This document shows positions 1-9,750 of a DNA stretch of 64,000 nt, piece after piece (within the stretch, counting starts at the first letter, position 1; the number at the start of each line of letters is the position of its first letter). Both the position numbers and the translations under genes were made by a program. Origin of the DNA: Diadophis punctatus similis (Eukaryota; Chordata; Lepidosauria; Squamata; Dipsadidae). The stretch is taken from the NCBI GenBank assembly GCA_023053685.1, contig JALIGW010000061.1:3118001-3182000 (forward strand), read 5' to 3'. The notes beneath the pieces were generated by a model. The model saw only the letters and a list, made by a program, of their open reading frames with translations, was not told the origin of the DNA and did not search any database.

Positions 1-1085
1 CCCCAGATACTCACAGGTCTCAGCCAGGAACTCCACTCCCAGCTTCTGTGAATTCAAACTATAATGGGATGTCGTTTTTCCCCCCAGAAAGTAACAAGTC
101 TCAGCCAGGAGCTCCACCCCCAGCTTCTGTGAATTCAAACTACAATGGATTGAGGTTTGTTCCCCCAGATACTCACAGGTCTCAGCCAGGAACTCCACCC
201 CCAGCTTCTGTGAATTCAAACTACAATGGAGTGACGTTTGTTCCCCCAGATACTCACGGGTCTCAGCCAGGAACTCCACGCCCAGCTTCTGTGAATTGAA
301 ACTACAATGGAGTGAGGTTTGTTCCCCCAGATACTCACAGGTCTCAGCCAGGAACTCCACCCCCAGCTTCTGTGAATTCAAACTACAATGGAGTGAAGTG
401 TTTCCCCCGAGATACTCACAGGTATCAGCCAGGAACTCCACCCCAGCTTCTGTGAATTGAAACTACAATGCAGTGAGGATTTTTTTCCCAGATACTCACA
501 GGTCTCAGCCAGGAACTCCACCCCCAGCATCTGTGAATTCAAACTACAATGGAGTGAGGTTTTGTTCCCCCAGATACTCACAGGTCTCAGCCAAGAACTC
601 CACCCCCAGCTTCTGTGAATTCAAACTACAATGGAGTGAGGTTTTCCCCCCCAGATACTCACAGGTCTCAGCAAGGACCTCCACCCCCAGCTTTTGTGAA
701 TTCAAACTACAATGGAGTGAGGTTTTCCCGCCGATACTCACAGGTCTCAGCCAGGAACTCCACCCCCAGCTTCTGTGAATTCAAACTACAATGGAGTGAG
801 GTTTTTTCCCCAGATACTCACAGGTCTCAGCCAGGAACTCCACGCCAAGCTTCTGTGAATTCATACTGCAATGGAGTGAGGTTTTTTAACCCAGAAACTC
901 ACAGGTCTCAGCCAGGAACTCCACCCCCGGCTTCTGTGAATTCAAACTACAATGGAGTGATGTTTTGTTCCCCCAGATACTCACAGGTCTCAGCCAGGAA
1001 CTCCACCCCCAACTTCTGTGAAATCAAACTACAATGAAGTGAGGTTTTTTCCCCAGATACTCACAGGTCTCAGCCAGGAACTCCA
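1..1085. repeat. Array block shared with 10636-11720
   Basis: About 13 monomers that match 10636-11720 at an offset of 10,635-10,636 bp. The correspondence begins at base 1 and carries the same order of rare variants: ATAATGGGATGTCG, then a TCACGGG monomer, then a CCCCGAGATAC monomer with GAATTG, then CAGCAAGGACC, then the CCCGCCGATAC monomer. Differences are a few substitutions and one C-tract length change near 641-652. The match ends near 1085, where this copy has one more HindIII-class trimer than the other. The true left limit lies outside the window. Confidence 0.85.
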
Positions 1086-1095
1086 CGCCAAGCTT
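847..1095. repeat. HindIII-class trimer subunit (243-bp spacing)
   Basis: Two monomers with ACGCCAAGCTTC create HindIII sites at 847 and 1090, exactly 243 bp (three monomers) apart. Each is followed by CATACTGCAATGG and a TTTAACCCAGAAACTC junction, so three or four linked variants define the class. The same 243-bp pair recurs at 1493/1736, 2385/2628, 47390/47633, 53840/54083 and 55130/55373. Single or slightly altered members (ACGGCAAGC) occur at 19664, 23068 and 25979. This makes the class a good marker for following exchanges along the array. Confidence 0.88.
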
Positions 1096-2471
1096 CTGTG
1101 AATTCATACTGCAATGGAGTGAGGTTTTTTAACCCAGAAACTCACAGGTCTCAGCCAGGAACTCCACCCCCAGCTTCTGTGAATTCAAACTACAATGGAG
1201 GGAGGTTCCCCCCCCCGATACTCACAGGTCTCAGCCAGGAACTCCACTCCCAGCTTCTTTGAAATCAAACTACAATGGAGTGAGGTTTTTTTCCCAGATA
1301 CTCACAGGTCTTAGCCAGGAACTCCACCCCCAGCTTCTGTGAATTCAAACTACAATGCAGTGAGGTTTTGTTCCCGCCGATACTCACAGGTCTCAGCCAG
1401 GAACTCCACCCCCAGCTTCTGTGAATTCAAACTACAATGGAGTGAGGTTTTTTCCCCAGATACTCACAGGTCTCAGCCAGGAACTCCACGCCAAGCTTCT
1501 GTGAATTCATACTGCAATGGAGTGAGGTTTTTTAACCCAGAAACTCACAGGTCTCAGCCAGGAACTCCACCCCCGGCTTCTGTGAATTCAAACTACAATG
1601 GAGTGAGGTTTTGTTCCCCCAGATACTCACAGGTCTCAGCCAGGAACTCCACCCCCAACTTCTGTGAAATCAAACTACAATGAAGTGAGGTTTTTTCCCC
1701 AGATACTCACAGGTCTCAGCCAGGAACTCCACGCCAAGCTTCTGTGAATTCATACTGCAATGGAGTGAGGTTTTTTAACCCAGAAACTCACAGGTCTCAG
1801 CCAGGAACTCCACCCCCAGCTTCTGTGAATTCAAACTACAATGGAGGGAGGTTCCCCCCCCCCGATACTCACAGGTCTCAGCCAGGAACTCCACTCCCAG
1901 CTTCTTTGAAATCAAACTACAATGGAGTGAGGTTTTTTCCCAGATACTCACAGGTCTTAGCCAGGAACTCCACCCCCAGCTTCTGTGAATTCAAACTACA
2001 ATGCAGTGAGGTTTTGTTCCCCCAGACACTCACAGGTATCAGCCAGGAACTCCACCCCAGCTTCTGTGAATTGAAACTACAATGCAGTGAGTTTTTTCCC
2101 CAGATACTCACAGGTCTCAGCCAGGAACTCCACCCCCAGCATCTGTGAATTCAAACTACAATGGAGTGAGGTTTTGTTCCCCCAGATACTCACAGGTCTC
2201 AGCCAAGAACTCCACCCCCAGCTTCTGTGAATTCAAACTACAATGGAGTGAGATTTCCCCCCCCCCCCCCGATACTCACAGGTCTCAGCCAGGAACTCCA
2301 CCGCCAGCTTCTGTGAATTCAAACTACAATGGAGTGAGGTTTTTTCCCCAGAAACTCACAGGTATCAGCCAGGAACTCCACGCCAAGCTTCTGTGAATTC
2401 ATACTGCAATGGAGTGAGGTTTTTTAACCCAGAAACTCACAGGTCTCAGCCAGGAACTCCACCCCCGGCTT
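1086..2471. repeat. Mixed monomers with repeated HindIII-class trimers
   Basis: About 17 monomers that alternate HindIII-class, GAAATC-class and GGAGGGAGG-class units. HindIII sites fall at 1090, 1493, 1736 and 2385, with spacings of 403, 243 and 649 bp (5, 3 and 8 monomers). A stretch near 1440-1700 repeats the order seen near 790-1050. It contains the longest pure C run I found (14 C at 2257-2270). No gene or non-satellite sequence was seen. Confidence 0.85.
2257..2270 (+). repeat. 14-C homopolymer in the T/C tract
   Basis: The monomer junction here is AGATTT followed by 14 cytosines and then GATACTC. Most monomers have 3-8 C at this point. Comparable 13-C runs lie at 12331-12343, 13622-13634, 28929-28941, 29337-29349 and 36616-36628. 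They sit mainly in the GAGATTTC, GGAGGGAGGTTC and GAGGTTTC junction classes. Replication slippage or sequencing error could both give this spread. Confidence 0.9.
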
Positions 2472-4731
2472 CTGTGAATTCAAACTACAATGGAGTGAGG
2501 TTTTGTTCCCCCAGATACTCACAGGTCTCAGCCAGGAACTCCACCCCCAACTTCTGTGAAATCAAACTACAATGAAGTGAGGTTTTTTCCCCAGATACTC
2601 ACAGGTCTCAGCCAGGAACTCCACGCCAAGCTTCTGTGAATTCATACTGCAATGGAGTGAGGTTTTTTAACCCAGAAACTCACAGGTCTCAGCCAGGAAC
2701 TCCACCCCCAGCTTCTGTGAATTCAAACTACAATGGAGGGAGGTTCCCCCCCGATACTCACAGGTCTCAGCCAGGAACTCCACTCCCAGCTTCTGTGAAA
2801 TCAAACTACAATGGAGTGAGGTTTTTTTCCCAGATACTCACAGGTCTTAGCCAGGAACTCCACCCCCAGCTTCTGTGAATTCAAACTACAATGCAGTGAG
2901 GTTTTGTTCCCCCAGACACTCACAGGTCTCAGCCAGGAACTCCACCCCCAGCTTCTGTGAATTCAAACTACAATGCAGTGAGGTTTTGTTCCCCCAGATA
3001 CTCACAGGTCTCAGCCAGGAACTCCACCCCCAGCTTCTGTGAATTCAAACTACAATGGAGTGAGGTTTTTTTCCCCAGAAACTCACAGGTATCAGCCAGG
3101 AACTCCACCCCAGCTTCTGTGAATTGAAACTACAATGCAGTGAGTTTTTTTCCCCAGATACTCACAGGTCTCAGCCAGGAACTCCACCCCCAGCATCTGT
3201 GAATTCAAACTACAATGGAGTGAGGTTTTTTAACCCAGAAACTCACAGGTCTCAGCCAGGAACTCCACCCCCGGCTTCTGTGAATTCAAACTACAATGGA
3301 GTGAGGTTTTGTTCCCCCAGACACTCACAGGTCTCAGCCAGGAACTCCACCCCCAGCTTCTGTGAATTCAAACTACAATGCAGTGAGGTTTTGTTCCCCC
3401 AGATACTCACAGGTCTCAGCCAGGAACTCCACCCCCAGCTTCTGTGAATTCAAACTACAATGGAGTGAGGTTTTTTTCCCCAGAAACTCACAGGTATCAG
3501 CCAGGAACTCCACCCCACCTTCTGTGAATTGAAACTACAATGCAGTGAGTTTTTTTCCCCAGATACTCACAGGTCTCAGCCAGGAACTCCACCCCCAGCA
3601 TCTGTGAATTCAAACTACAATGGAGTGAGGTTTTGTTCCCCCAGATACTCACAGGTCTCAGCCAGGAACTCCACCCCCAACTTCTGTGAAATCAAACTAC
3701 AATGAAGTGAGGTTTTTTCCCCAGATACTCACAGGTCTCAGCCAGGAACTCCACGCCAAGCTTCTGTGAATTCATACTGCAATGGAGTGAGGTTTTTTAA
3801 CCCAGAAACTCACAGGTCTCAGCCAGGAACTCCACCCCCAGCTTCTGTGAATTCAAACTACAATGGAGGGAGGTTCCCCCCCGATACTCACAGGTCTCAG
3901 CCAGGAACTCCACTCCCAGCTTCTGTGAAATCAAACTACAATGGAGTGAGGTTTTTTTCCCAGATACTCACAGGTCTTAGCCAGGAACTCCACCCCCAGC
4001 TTCTGTGAATTCAAACTACAATGCAGTGAGGTTTTGTTCCCCCAGACACTCACAGGTCTCAGCCAGGAACTCCACCCCCAGCTTCTGTGAATTCAAACTA
4101 CAATGCAGTGAGGTTTTGTTCCCCCAGATACTCACAGGTCTCAGCCAGGAACTCCACCCCCAGCTTCTGTGAATTCAAACTACAATGGAGTGAGGTTTTT
4201 TTCCCCAGAAACTCACAGGTATCAGCCAGGAACTCCACCCCAGCTTCTGTGAATTGAAACTACAATGCAGTGAGTTTTTTTCCCCAGATACTCACAGGTC
4301 TCAGCCAGGAACTCCACCCCCAGCATCTGTGAATTCAAACTACAATGGAGTGAGGTTTTTTAACCCAGAAACTCACAGGTCTCAGCCAGGAACTCCACCC
4401 CCGGCTTCTGTGAATTCAAACTACAATGGAGTGAGGTTTTGTTCCCCCAGACACTCACAGGTCTCAGCCAGGAACTCCACCCCCAGCTTCTGTGAATTCA
4501 AACTACAATGCAGTGAGGTTTTGTTCCCCCAGATACTCACAGGTCTCAGCCAGGAACTCCACCCCCAGCTTCTGTGAATTCAAACTACAATGGAGTGAGG
4601 TTTTTTTCCCCAGAAACTCACAGGTATCAGCCAGGAACTCCACCCCAGCTTCTGTGAATTGAAACTACAATGCAGTGAGTTTTTTCCCCCAGATACTCAC
4701 AGGTCTCAGCCAGGAACTCCACCCCCAGCAT
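2472..4731. repeat. 1,130-bp higher-order repeat, two tandem copies
   Basis: Copy 1 (2472-3601) and copy 2 (3602-4731) are offset by 1,130 bp, 14 monomers. Both run through the same class order: CCCAACTTCTG with GAAATC, HindIII class (sites 2628 and 3758), GGAGGGAGG, GGTCTTAGCC, two GCAGTGAGG monomers, the CAGGTATCAG/GAATTG monomer, then TTTAACCC. I noticed very few differences, for example CCACCTTCTG near 3512 against CCAGCTTCTG in the later copy. The direct tandem layout and in-register junctions point to a recent unequal exchange. Confidence 0.88.
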
Positions 4732-5839
4732 CTGTGAATTCAAACTACAATGGAGTGAGGTTTTGTTCCCCCAGATACTCACAGGTCTCAGCCAAGAACT
4801 CCACCCCCAGCTTCTGTGAATTCAAACTACAATGGAGTGAGATTTCCCCCCCCCCCGATACTCACAGGTCTCAGCCAGGAACTCCACCCCCAGCTTCTGT
4901 GAATTCAAACTACAATGGAGTGAGGTTTTTTCCCCAGAAACTCACAGGTATCAGCCAGGAACTCCACCCCAGCTTCTGTGAATTGAAACTACAATGCAGT
5001 GAGTTTTTTTCCCCAGATACTCACAGGTCTCAGCCAGGAACTCCACCCCCAGCATCTGTGAATTCAAACTACAATGGAGTGAGGTTTGTTCCCCCAGATA
5101 CTCACAGGTCTCAGCCAGGAACTCCACCCCCAGCTTCTGTGAATTCAAACTACAATGGAGTGAGGTTTGTTCCCCCAGATACTCACGGGTCTCAGCCAGG
5201 AACTCCACGCCCAGCTTCTGTGAATTGAAACTACAATGGAGTGAGGTTTGTTCCCCCAGATACTCACAAGTGTCAGCCAGGAACTCCACCCCCAGCTTGT
5301 GTAAATTCAAACTACAATGGAGTGAAGTGTTTCCCCAGAGATACTCACAGGTATCAGCCAGGAACTCCACCCCAGCTTCTGTGAATTGAAATTACAATGC
5401 AGTGAGGTTTTTTTCCCAGATACTCACAGGTCTCAGCCAGGAACTCCACCCCCAGCATCTGTGAATTCAAACTACAATGGAGTGAGGTTTTGTTCCCCCA
5501 GATACTCACAGGTCTCAGCCAAGAACTCCACCCCCAGCTTCTGTGAATTCAAACTACAATGGAGTGAGGTTTCCCCCCCCCAGATACTCACAGGTCTCAG
5601 CAAGGACCTCCACCCCCAGCTTTTGTGAATTCAAACTACAATGGAGTGAGGTTTTCCCACCGATACTCACAGGTCTCAGCCAGGAACTCCACCCCCAGCT
5701 TTTGTGAATTCAAACTACAATGGAGTGAGGTTTTTCCCCCCAGATACTCACAGGTCTCAGCCAGGAACTCCACGCCAAGCTTCTGTGAATTCAAACTACA
5801 ATGCACCGAGGTTTTTCCCCCAAGATACTCACAAGTCTC
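4732..5839. repeat. Mixed monomers between two HOR blocks
   Basis: About 14 monomers of ordinary satellite. Classes include CCAAGAACTCC, a GAATTG monomer, TCACGGG and CAGCAAGGACC. Near 5270 one monomer carries TCACAAGTGTCAGCC and then CTTGTGTAAATTC, substitutions not seen elsewhere. Near 5777 a HindIII site occurs without the usual CATACTGC, followed by GCACCGAGG, which looks like a chimera between two classes. Confidence 0.8.
5095..5175. repeat. Representative consensus monomer (81 bp)
   Basis: This copy shows the commonest state at nearly every position and is a convenient reference unit. It starts at CAGATACTCACAGG, holds one EcoRI site (GAATTC) about two thirds of the way along, and ends in a GAGG-TTTGTTCCCC tract. 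Composition is close to 50% GC with no CpG. Its 81-bp length is exactly 27 codons, which explains the periodic open frames seen across the array. Two monomers span 162 bp, roughly one nucleosome repeat, though nothing here tests that relation. Confidence 0.9.
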
Positions 5840-6840
5840 ATCCAGGAACTCCACCCCCAGCTTCTGTGAATTCAAACTACAATGGATTGAGGTTTTGTCC
5901 CCCAGATACTCACACGTCTCAGCCAGGAACTCCACCAACAGCTTCTGTGAATTCAAACTACAATGGAGTGAGGTTTTTTCCCCGAGATACAAACAAGTCT
6001 CAGCCAGGAACTCCACCCGCAGCTTCTGTGAATTCAAACTACAATGGAGTGCGGTTTCTTCCCCCAGATACTCACAGGTCTCAGCCAGGAACTCCACGCC
6101 CAGCTTCTGTGAATTCAAACTACAATGTAGTGAGGTTTGTTCCCCCAGATACTCACAGGTCTCAGCCAATAACTCCACCCCCAGCTTCTGTGAATTCAAA
6201 CTACAATGGAGTGAGGTTTGTTCCCTCAGATACTCACAGGTCTCAGCCAGGAACTCCACCCCCAGTTTCTGTGAATTCAAACTACAATGGAGTGAAGTTT
6301 TCCCCCCCAGATACTCACAGGTATCAGCCAGGAACTCCACCCCCAGCTTCTGTGAATTCAAACTACAATGGATTGAGGTTTTGTCCCCCAGATACTCACA
6401 CGTCTCAGCCAGGAACTCCACCAACAGCTTCTGTGAATTCAAACTACAATGGAGTGAGGTTTTTTCCCCGAGATACTAACAAGTCTCAGCCAGGAACTCC
6501 ACCCGCAGCTTCTGTGAATTCAAACTACAATGGAGTGAGGTTTCTTCCCCCAGATACTCACAGGTCTCAGCCAGGAACTCCACGCCCAGCTTCTGTGAAT
6601 TCAAACTACAATGTAGTGAGGTTTGTTCCCCCAGATACTCACAGGTCTCAGCCAGGAACTCCACCCCCAGCTTCTGTGAATTCAAACTACAATGGAGTGA
6701 GGTTTGTTCCCTCAGATACTCACAGGTCTCAGCCAGGAACTCCACCCCCAGTTTCTGTGAATTCAAACTACAATGGAGTGAAGTTTTTCCCCCCAGATAC
6801 TCACAGGTATCAGCCAGGAACTCCACCCCAGCTTCTATGA
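5704..6840 (+). other. Longest open frame (378 codons); probably not a gene
   Basis: An open frame translates as about 14 copies of a 27-residue unit rich in Pro, Ser, Thr and Asn, with the core PDTHRSQPGTPPPASVNSNY. It has no signal peptide, no unique domain and no start context distinct from other monomers: its ATG is the AATG of the ordinary AAACTACAATGG motif. A second + frame (5625-6479, 284 codons) and a minus frame (5636-6442, 268 codons) are open over the same bases. The simplest reading is that an 81-bp period without length changes stays open by default. A decayed or real repeat-protein exon cannot be fully excluded. Confidence 0.75.
5840..6811. repeat. 486-bp hexamer, two tandem copies
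   Basis: Six monomers are repeated at an offset of exactly 486 bp (6 x 81). Shared rare variants in the same order are TCACACGTCTC, CCACCAACAGC, CCCGAGATAC with AACAAGTC, CCACCCGCAGC, AATGTAGTGAGG, TTCCCTCAGATAC and CCAGTTTCTG. Differences include GTGCGG against GTGAGG (near 6050), CAATAACTCC against CAGGAACTCC (near 6170) and AAACAAG against CTAACAAG. Because no length change breaks the 3-base register, this block holds the longest open frame in the window. Confidence 0.88.
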
Positions 6841-7296
6841 ATTGAAACTACAATGCAGTGAGGTTTTTCTCCCAGATACACACAGGTCTCAGCCAAGAAC
6901 TCCACCCACAGCTTCTGTGAATTCAAACTACAATGGAGTGAGGTTCCCCCCCCGATACTCACAGGTCTCAGCCAGGAACTCCACCCCCAGCTTCTGTGAA
7001 ATCAAACAAAAATTGAGTGAGGTTTTTTTCCCAGATACTCACAGGTCTTAGCCAGGAACTCCACCCCCAGCTTCTGTGAATTCAAACTACAATGCAGTGA
7101 GGTTTTGTTCCCCCAGATACTCACAGGTCTCAGCCAGGAACTCCACCCCCAGCTTCTGTGAATTCAAACTACAATGGAGTGAAGTGTTTCCCCCGATACT
7201 CACAGGTATCAGCCAGGAACTCCACCCCAGCTTCTGTGAATTGAAACTACAATGCAGTGAGGTTTTCCCGCCCAGATACTCACAAGCCTCAGCCAG

Positions 7297-7330
7297 GAAT
7301 TCCACCCCCAGCTTCTGTGAATTCAAACTA
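7297..7330. repeat. Doubled-EcoRI monomer class, first clear copy
   Basis: In this class CAGGAACTCC has become CAGGAATTCC, which makes a second GAATTC 22 bp before the usual one. The class is linked to TCACAAGCCTCAG upstream and AAACTAAAATGGATTG downstream, followed by a TTTTTCTCCCAG junction. Members recur near 10.4, 14.1, 16.0, 18.7, 21.6 and 25.0 kb and often from 27 kb to the end. The class predicts a 22-bp EcoRI fragment in digests. Confidence 0.85.
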
Positions 7331-7839
7331 AAATGGATTGAGGTTTTTCTCCCAGATACTCACAGGTCTCAGCCAGGAACTCCACTCCCAGCTTCTGTGA
7401 ATTCAAACTGCAATGGAGTTAGGTTTTTTCCCCCAGATACTAACAGGTCTCACCCAAGAACTCCACCCCCAGCTTCTGTGAATTCAAACTACAATGGATT
7501 GAGGTTTTGTTCCCCAAGATACTCACAGGTCTCAGCCAGGAACTCCACTCCCAGCTTCTGTGAATTCAAACTATAATGGGATGACGTTTTTTCCCCCAGA
7601 AACTAACAAGTCTCAGCCAGGAGCTCCACCCCCAGCTTCTGTATATTCAAACTACAATGGATTGAGGTTTGTTCCCCCAGATACTCACAGGTCTCAGCCA
7701 GGAACTCCACCCCCAGCTTCTGTGAATTGAAACTACAATGGAGTGAGGTTTGTTCCCCCAGATACTCACGGGTCTCAGCCAGGAACTCCACGCCCAGCTT
7801 CTGTGAATTGAAACTACAATGGAGTGAGGTTTGTTCCCC

Positions 7840-7884
7840 CAGATACTGTGAATTGAAACTACAATGGAGTGAGGTTTGTTCCCC
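7840..7884. repeat. Truncated 45-bp monomer (36-bp deletion)
   Basis: The sequence goes from CCCCCAGATACT directly to GTGAATTGAAAC, so the stretch from CACAGG to CTTCT is missing. The unit is 45 bp instead of 81, a 36-bp loss flanked by a CT microhomology. Neighbouring monomers are full length. It is the only internal deletion of this size I noticed in the window. Confidence 0.9.
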
Positions 7885-9750
7885 CAGATACTCACAGGTC
7901 TCAGCCAGGAACTCCACCCCCAGCTTCTGTGAATTCAAACTACAATGGAGTGAAGTGTTTCCCCCGAGATACTCACAGGTCTCAGCCAGGAACTCCACCC
8001 CAGCTTCTGTGAATTGAAACTACAATGCAGTGAGGTTTTTTTCCCAGATACTCACAGGTCTCAGCCAGGAACTCCACCCCCAGCATCTGTGAATTCAAAC
8101 TACAATGGAGTGAGGTTTTGTTCCCCCAGATACTCACAGGTCTCAGCCTAGAACTCCACCCCCAGCTTCTGTGAATTCAAACTACAATGGAGTGAGGTTT
8201 TCCCCCCCCCCAGATACTCACAGGTCTCAGCAAGGACCTCCACCCCCAGCTTTTGTGAATTCAAACTACAATGGAGTGAGGTTTTCCCGCCGATACTCAC
8301 AGGTCTCAGCCAGGAACTCCACGCCCAGCTTCTGTGAATTCAAACTACAATGGAGTGAGGTTTTTTACACAGATACTCAGAGGTCTCAGCCAGGAACTCC
8401 ACGCCAAGCTTCTGTGAATTCATACTGCAATGGAGTGAGGTTTTTTAACCCAGAAACTCACAGGTCTCAGCCAGGAACTCCACCCCCGGCTTCTGTGAAT
8501 TCAAACTACAATGGAGTGAGGTTTTTTCCCCCAGATACTAACAAGTCTCAGCCAGGAACTCCACCCGCAGCTTCTTTGAATTCAAACTACAATGGAGTGA
8601 GGTTTTTTCCCCCAGATACTCACAGGTCTCAGCCAGGAACTCCACGCCCAGCTTCTGTGAATTCAAACTACAATGTAGTGAGGTTTCTTCCCCCAGATAC
8701 TCACAGGTCTCAGCCAGGAACTCCACCCCCAGCTTCTGTGAATTCAAACTACAATGGAGGGAGGTTCCCCCCCCCCAGATACTCACAGGTCTCAGCCAGT
8801 AACTCCACTCCCAGCTTCTGTGAAATCAAACTACAATGGAGTGAGGTTTTTTTCCCAGATACTCACAGGTCTTAGCCAGGAACTCCACCCCCAGCTTCTG
8901 TGAATTCAAACTACAATGCAGTGAGGTTTTGTTCCCCCAGACACTCACAGGTCTCAGCCAGGAACTCCACCCCCAGCTTCTGTGAATTCAAACTACAATG
9001 CAGTGAGGTTTTGTTCCCCCAGATACTCACAGGTCTCAGCCAGGAACTCCACCCCCAGCTTCTGTGAATTCAAACTACAATGGAGTGAGGTTTTTTTCCC
9101 CAGAAACTCACAGGTATCAGCCAGGAACTCCACCCCAGCTTCTGTGAATTGAAACTACAATGCAGTGAGTTTTTTTCCCCAGATACTCACAGGTCTCAGC
9201 CAGGAACTCCACCCCCAGCATCTGTGAATTCAAACTACAATGGAGTGAGGTTTTGTTCCCCCAGATACTCACAGGTCTCAGCCAAGAACTCCACCCCCAG
9301 CTTCTGTGAATTCAAACTACAATGGAGTGAGATTTCCCCCCCCCCCGATACTCACAGGTCTCAGCCAGGAACTCCACCCCCAGCTTCTGTGAATTCAAAC
9401 TACAATGGAGGGAGGTTCCCCCCGCGATACTCACAGGTCTCAGCCAGGAACTCCACTCCCAGCTTCTGTGAAATCAAACTACAATGGAGTGAGGTTTTTT
9501 TCCCAGATACTCACAGGTCTTAGCCAGGAACTCCACCCCCAGCTTCTGTGAATTCAAACTACAATGCAATGAGGTTTTGTTCCCCCAGATACTCACAGGT
9601 CTCAGCCAGGAACTCCACCCCCAGCTTCTGTGAATTCAAACTACAATGGAGTGAGGTTTTCCCCCCCGAGATACTCACAGGTATCAGCCAGGAACTCCAC
9701 CCCCAGCTTTTGTGAATTCAAACTACAATGGAGTGAGGTTTTCCCGCCGA

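Larger units (their letters stand above)
6812..9750. repeat. Mixed monomers, with one truncated unit
   Basis: About 36 monomers of mixed class. Near 7290-7340 is an early copy of the AAACTAAAATGG monomer with its doubled EcoRI site. A 45-bp truncated monomer lies at 7840-7884. Around 8365 there is an unusual TTTACACAGATACTCAGAGG junction. From about 8760 to 9360 the class order matches 11740-12350 (offset about 2,995 bp, 37 monomers) and is again seen near 13.4 kb. Nothing other than satellite was seen. Confidence 0.8.

Noticed and set aside
5625..6840. Protein-coding gene with a Pro/Ser/Thr-rich 27-residue repeat (mucin-like)
   Set aside because: Three frames on two strands are open over the same bases, the ATG is part of the ordinary monomer, and there is no unique N- or C-terminal sequence. 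The frame breaks wherever the T/C tract changes length. The period of 27 codons explains it.
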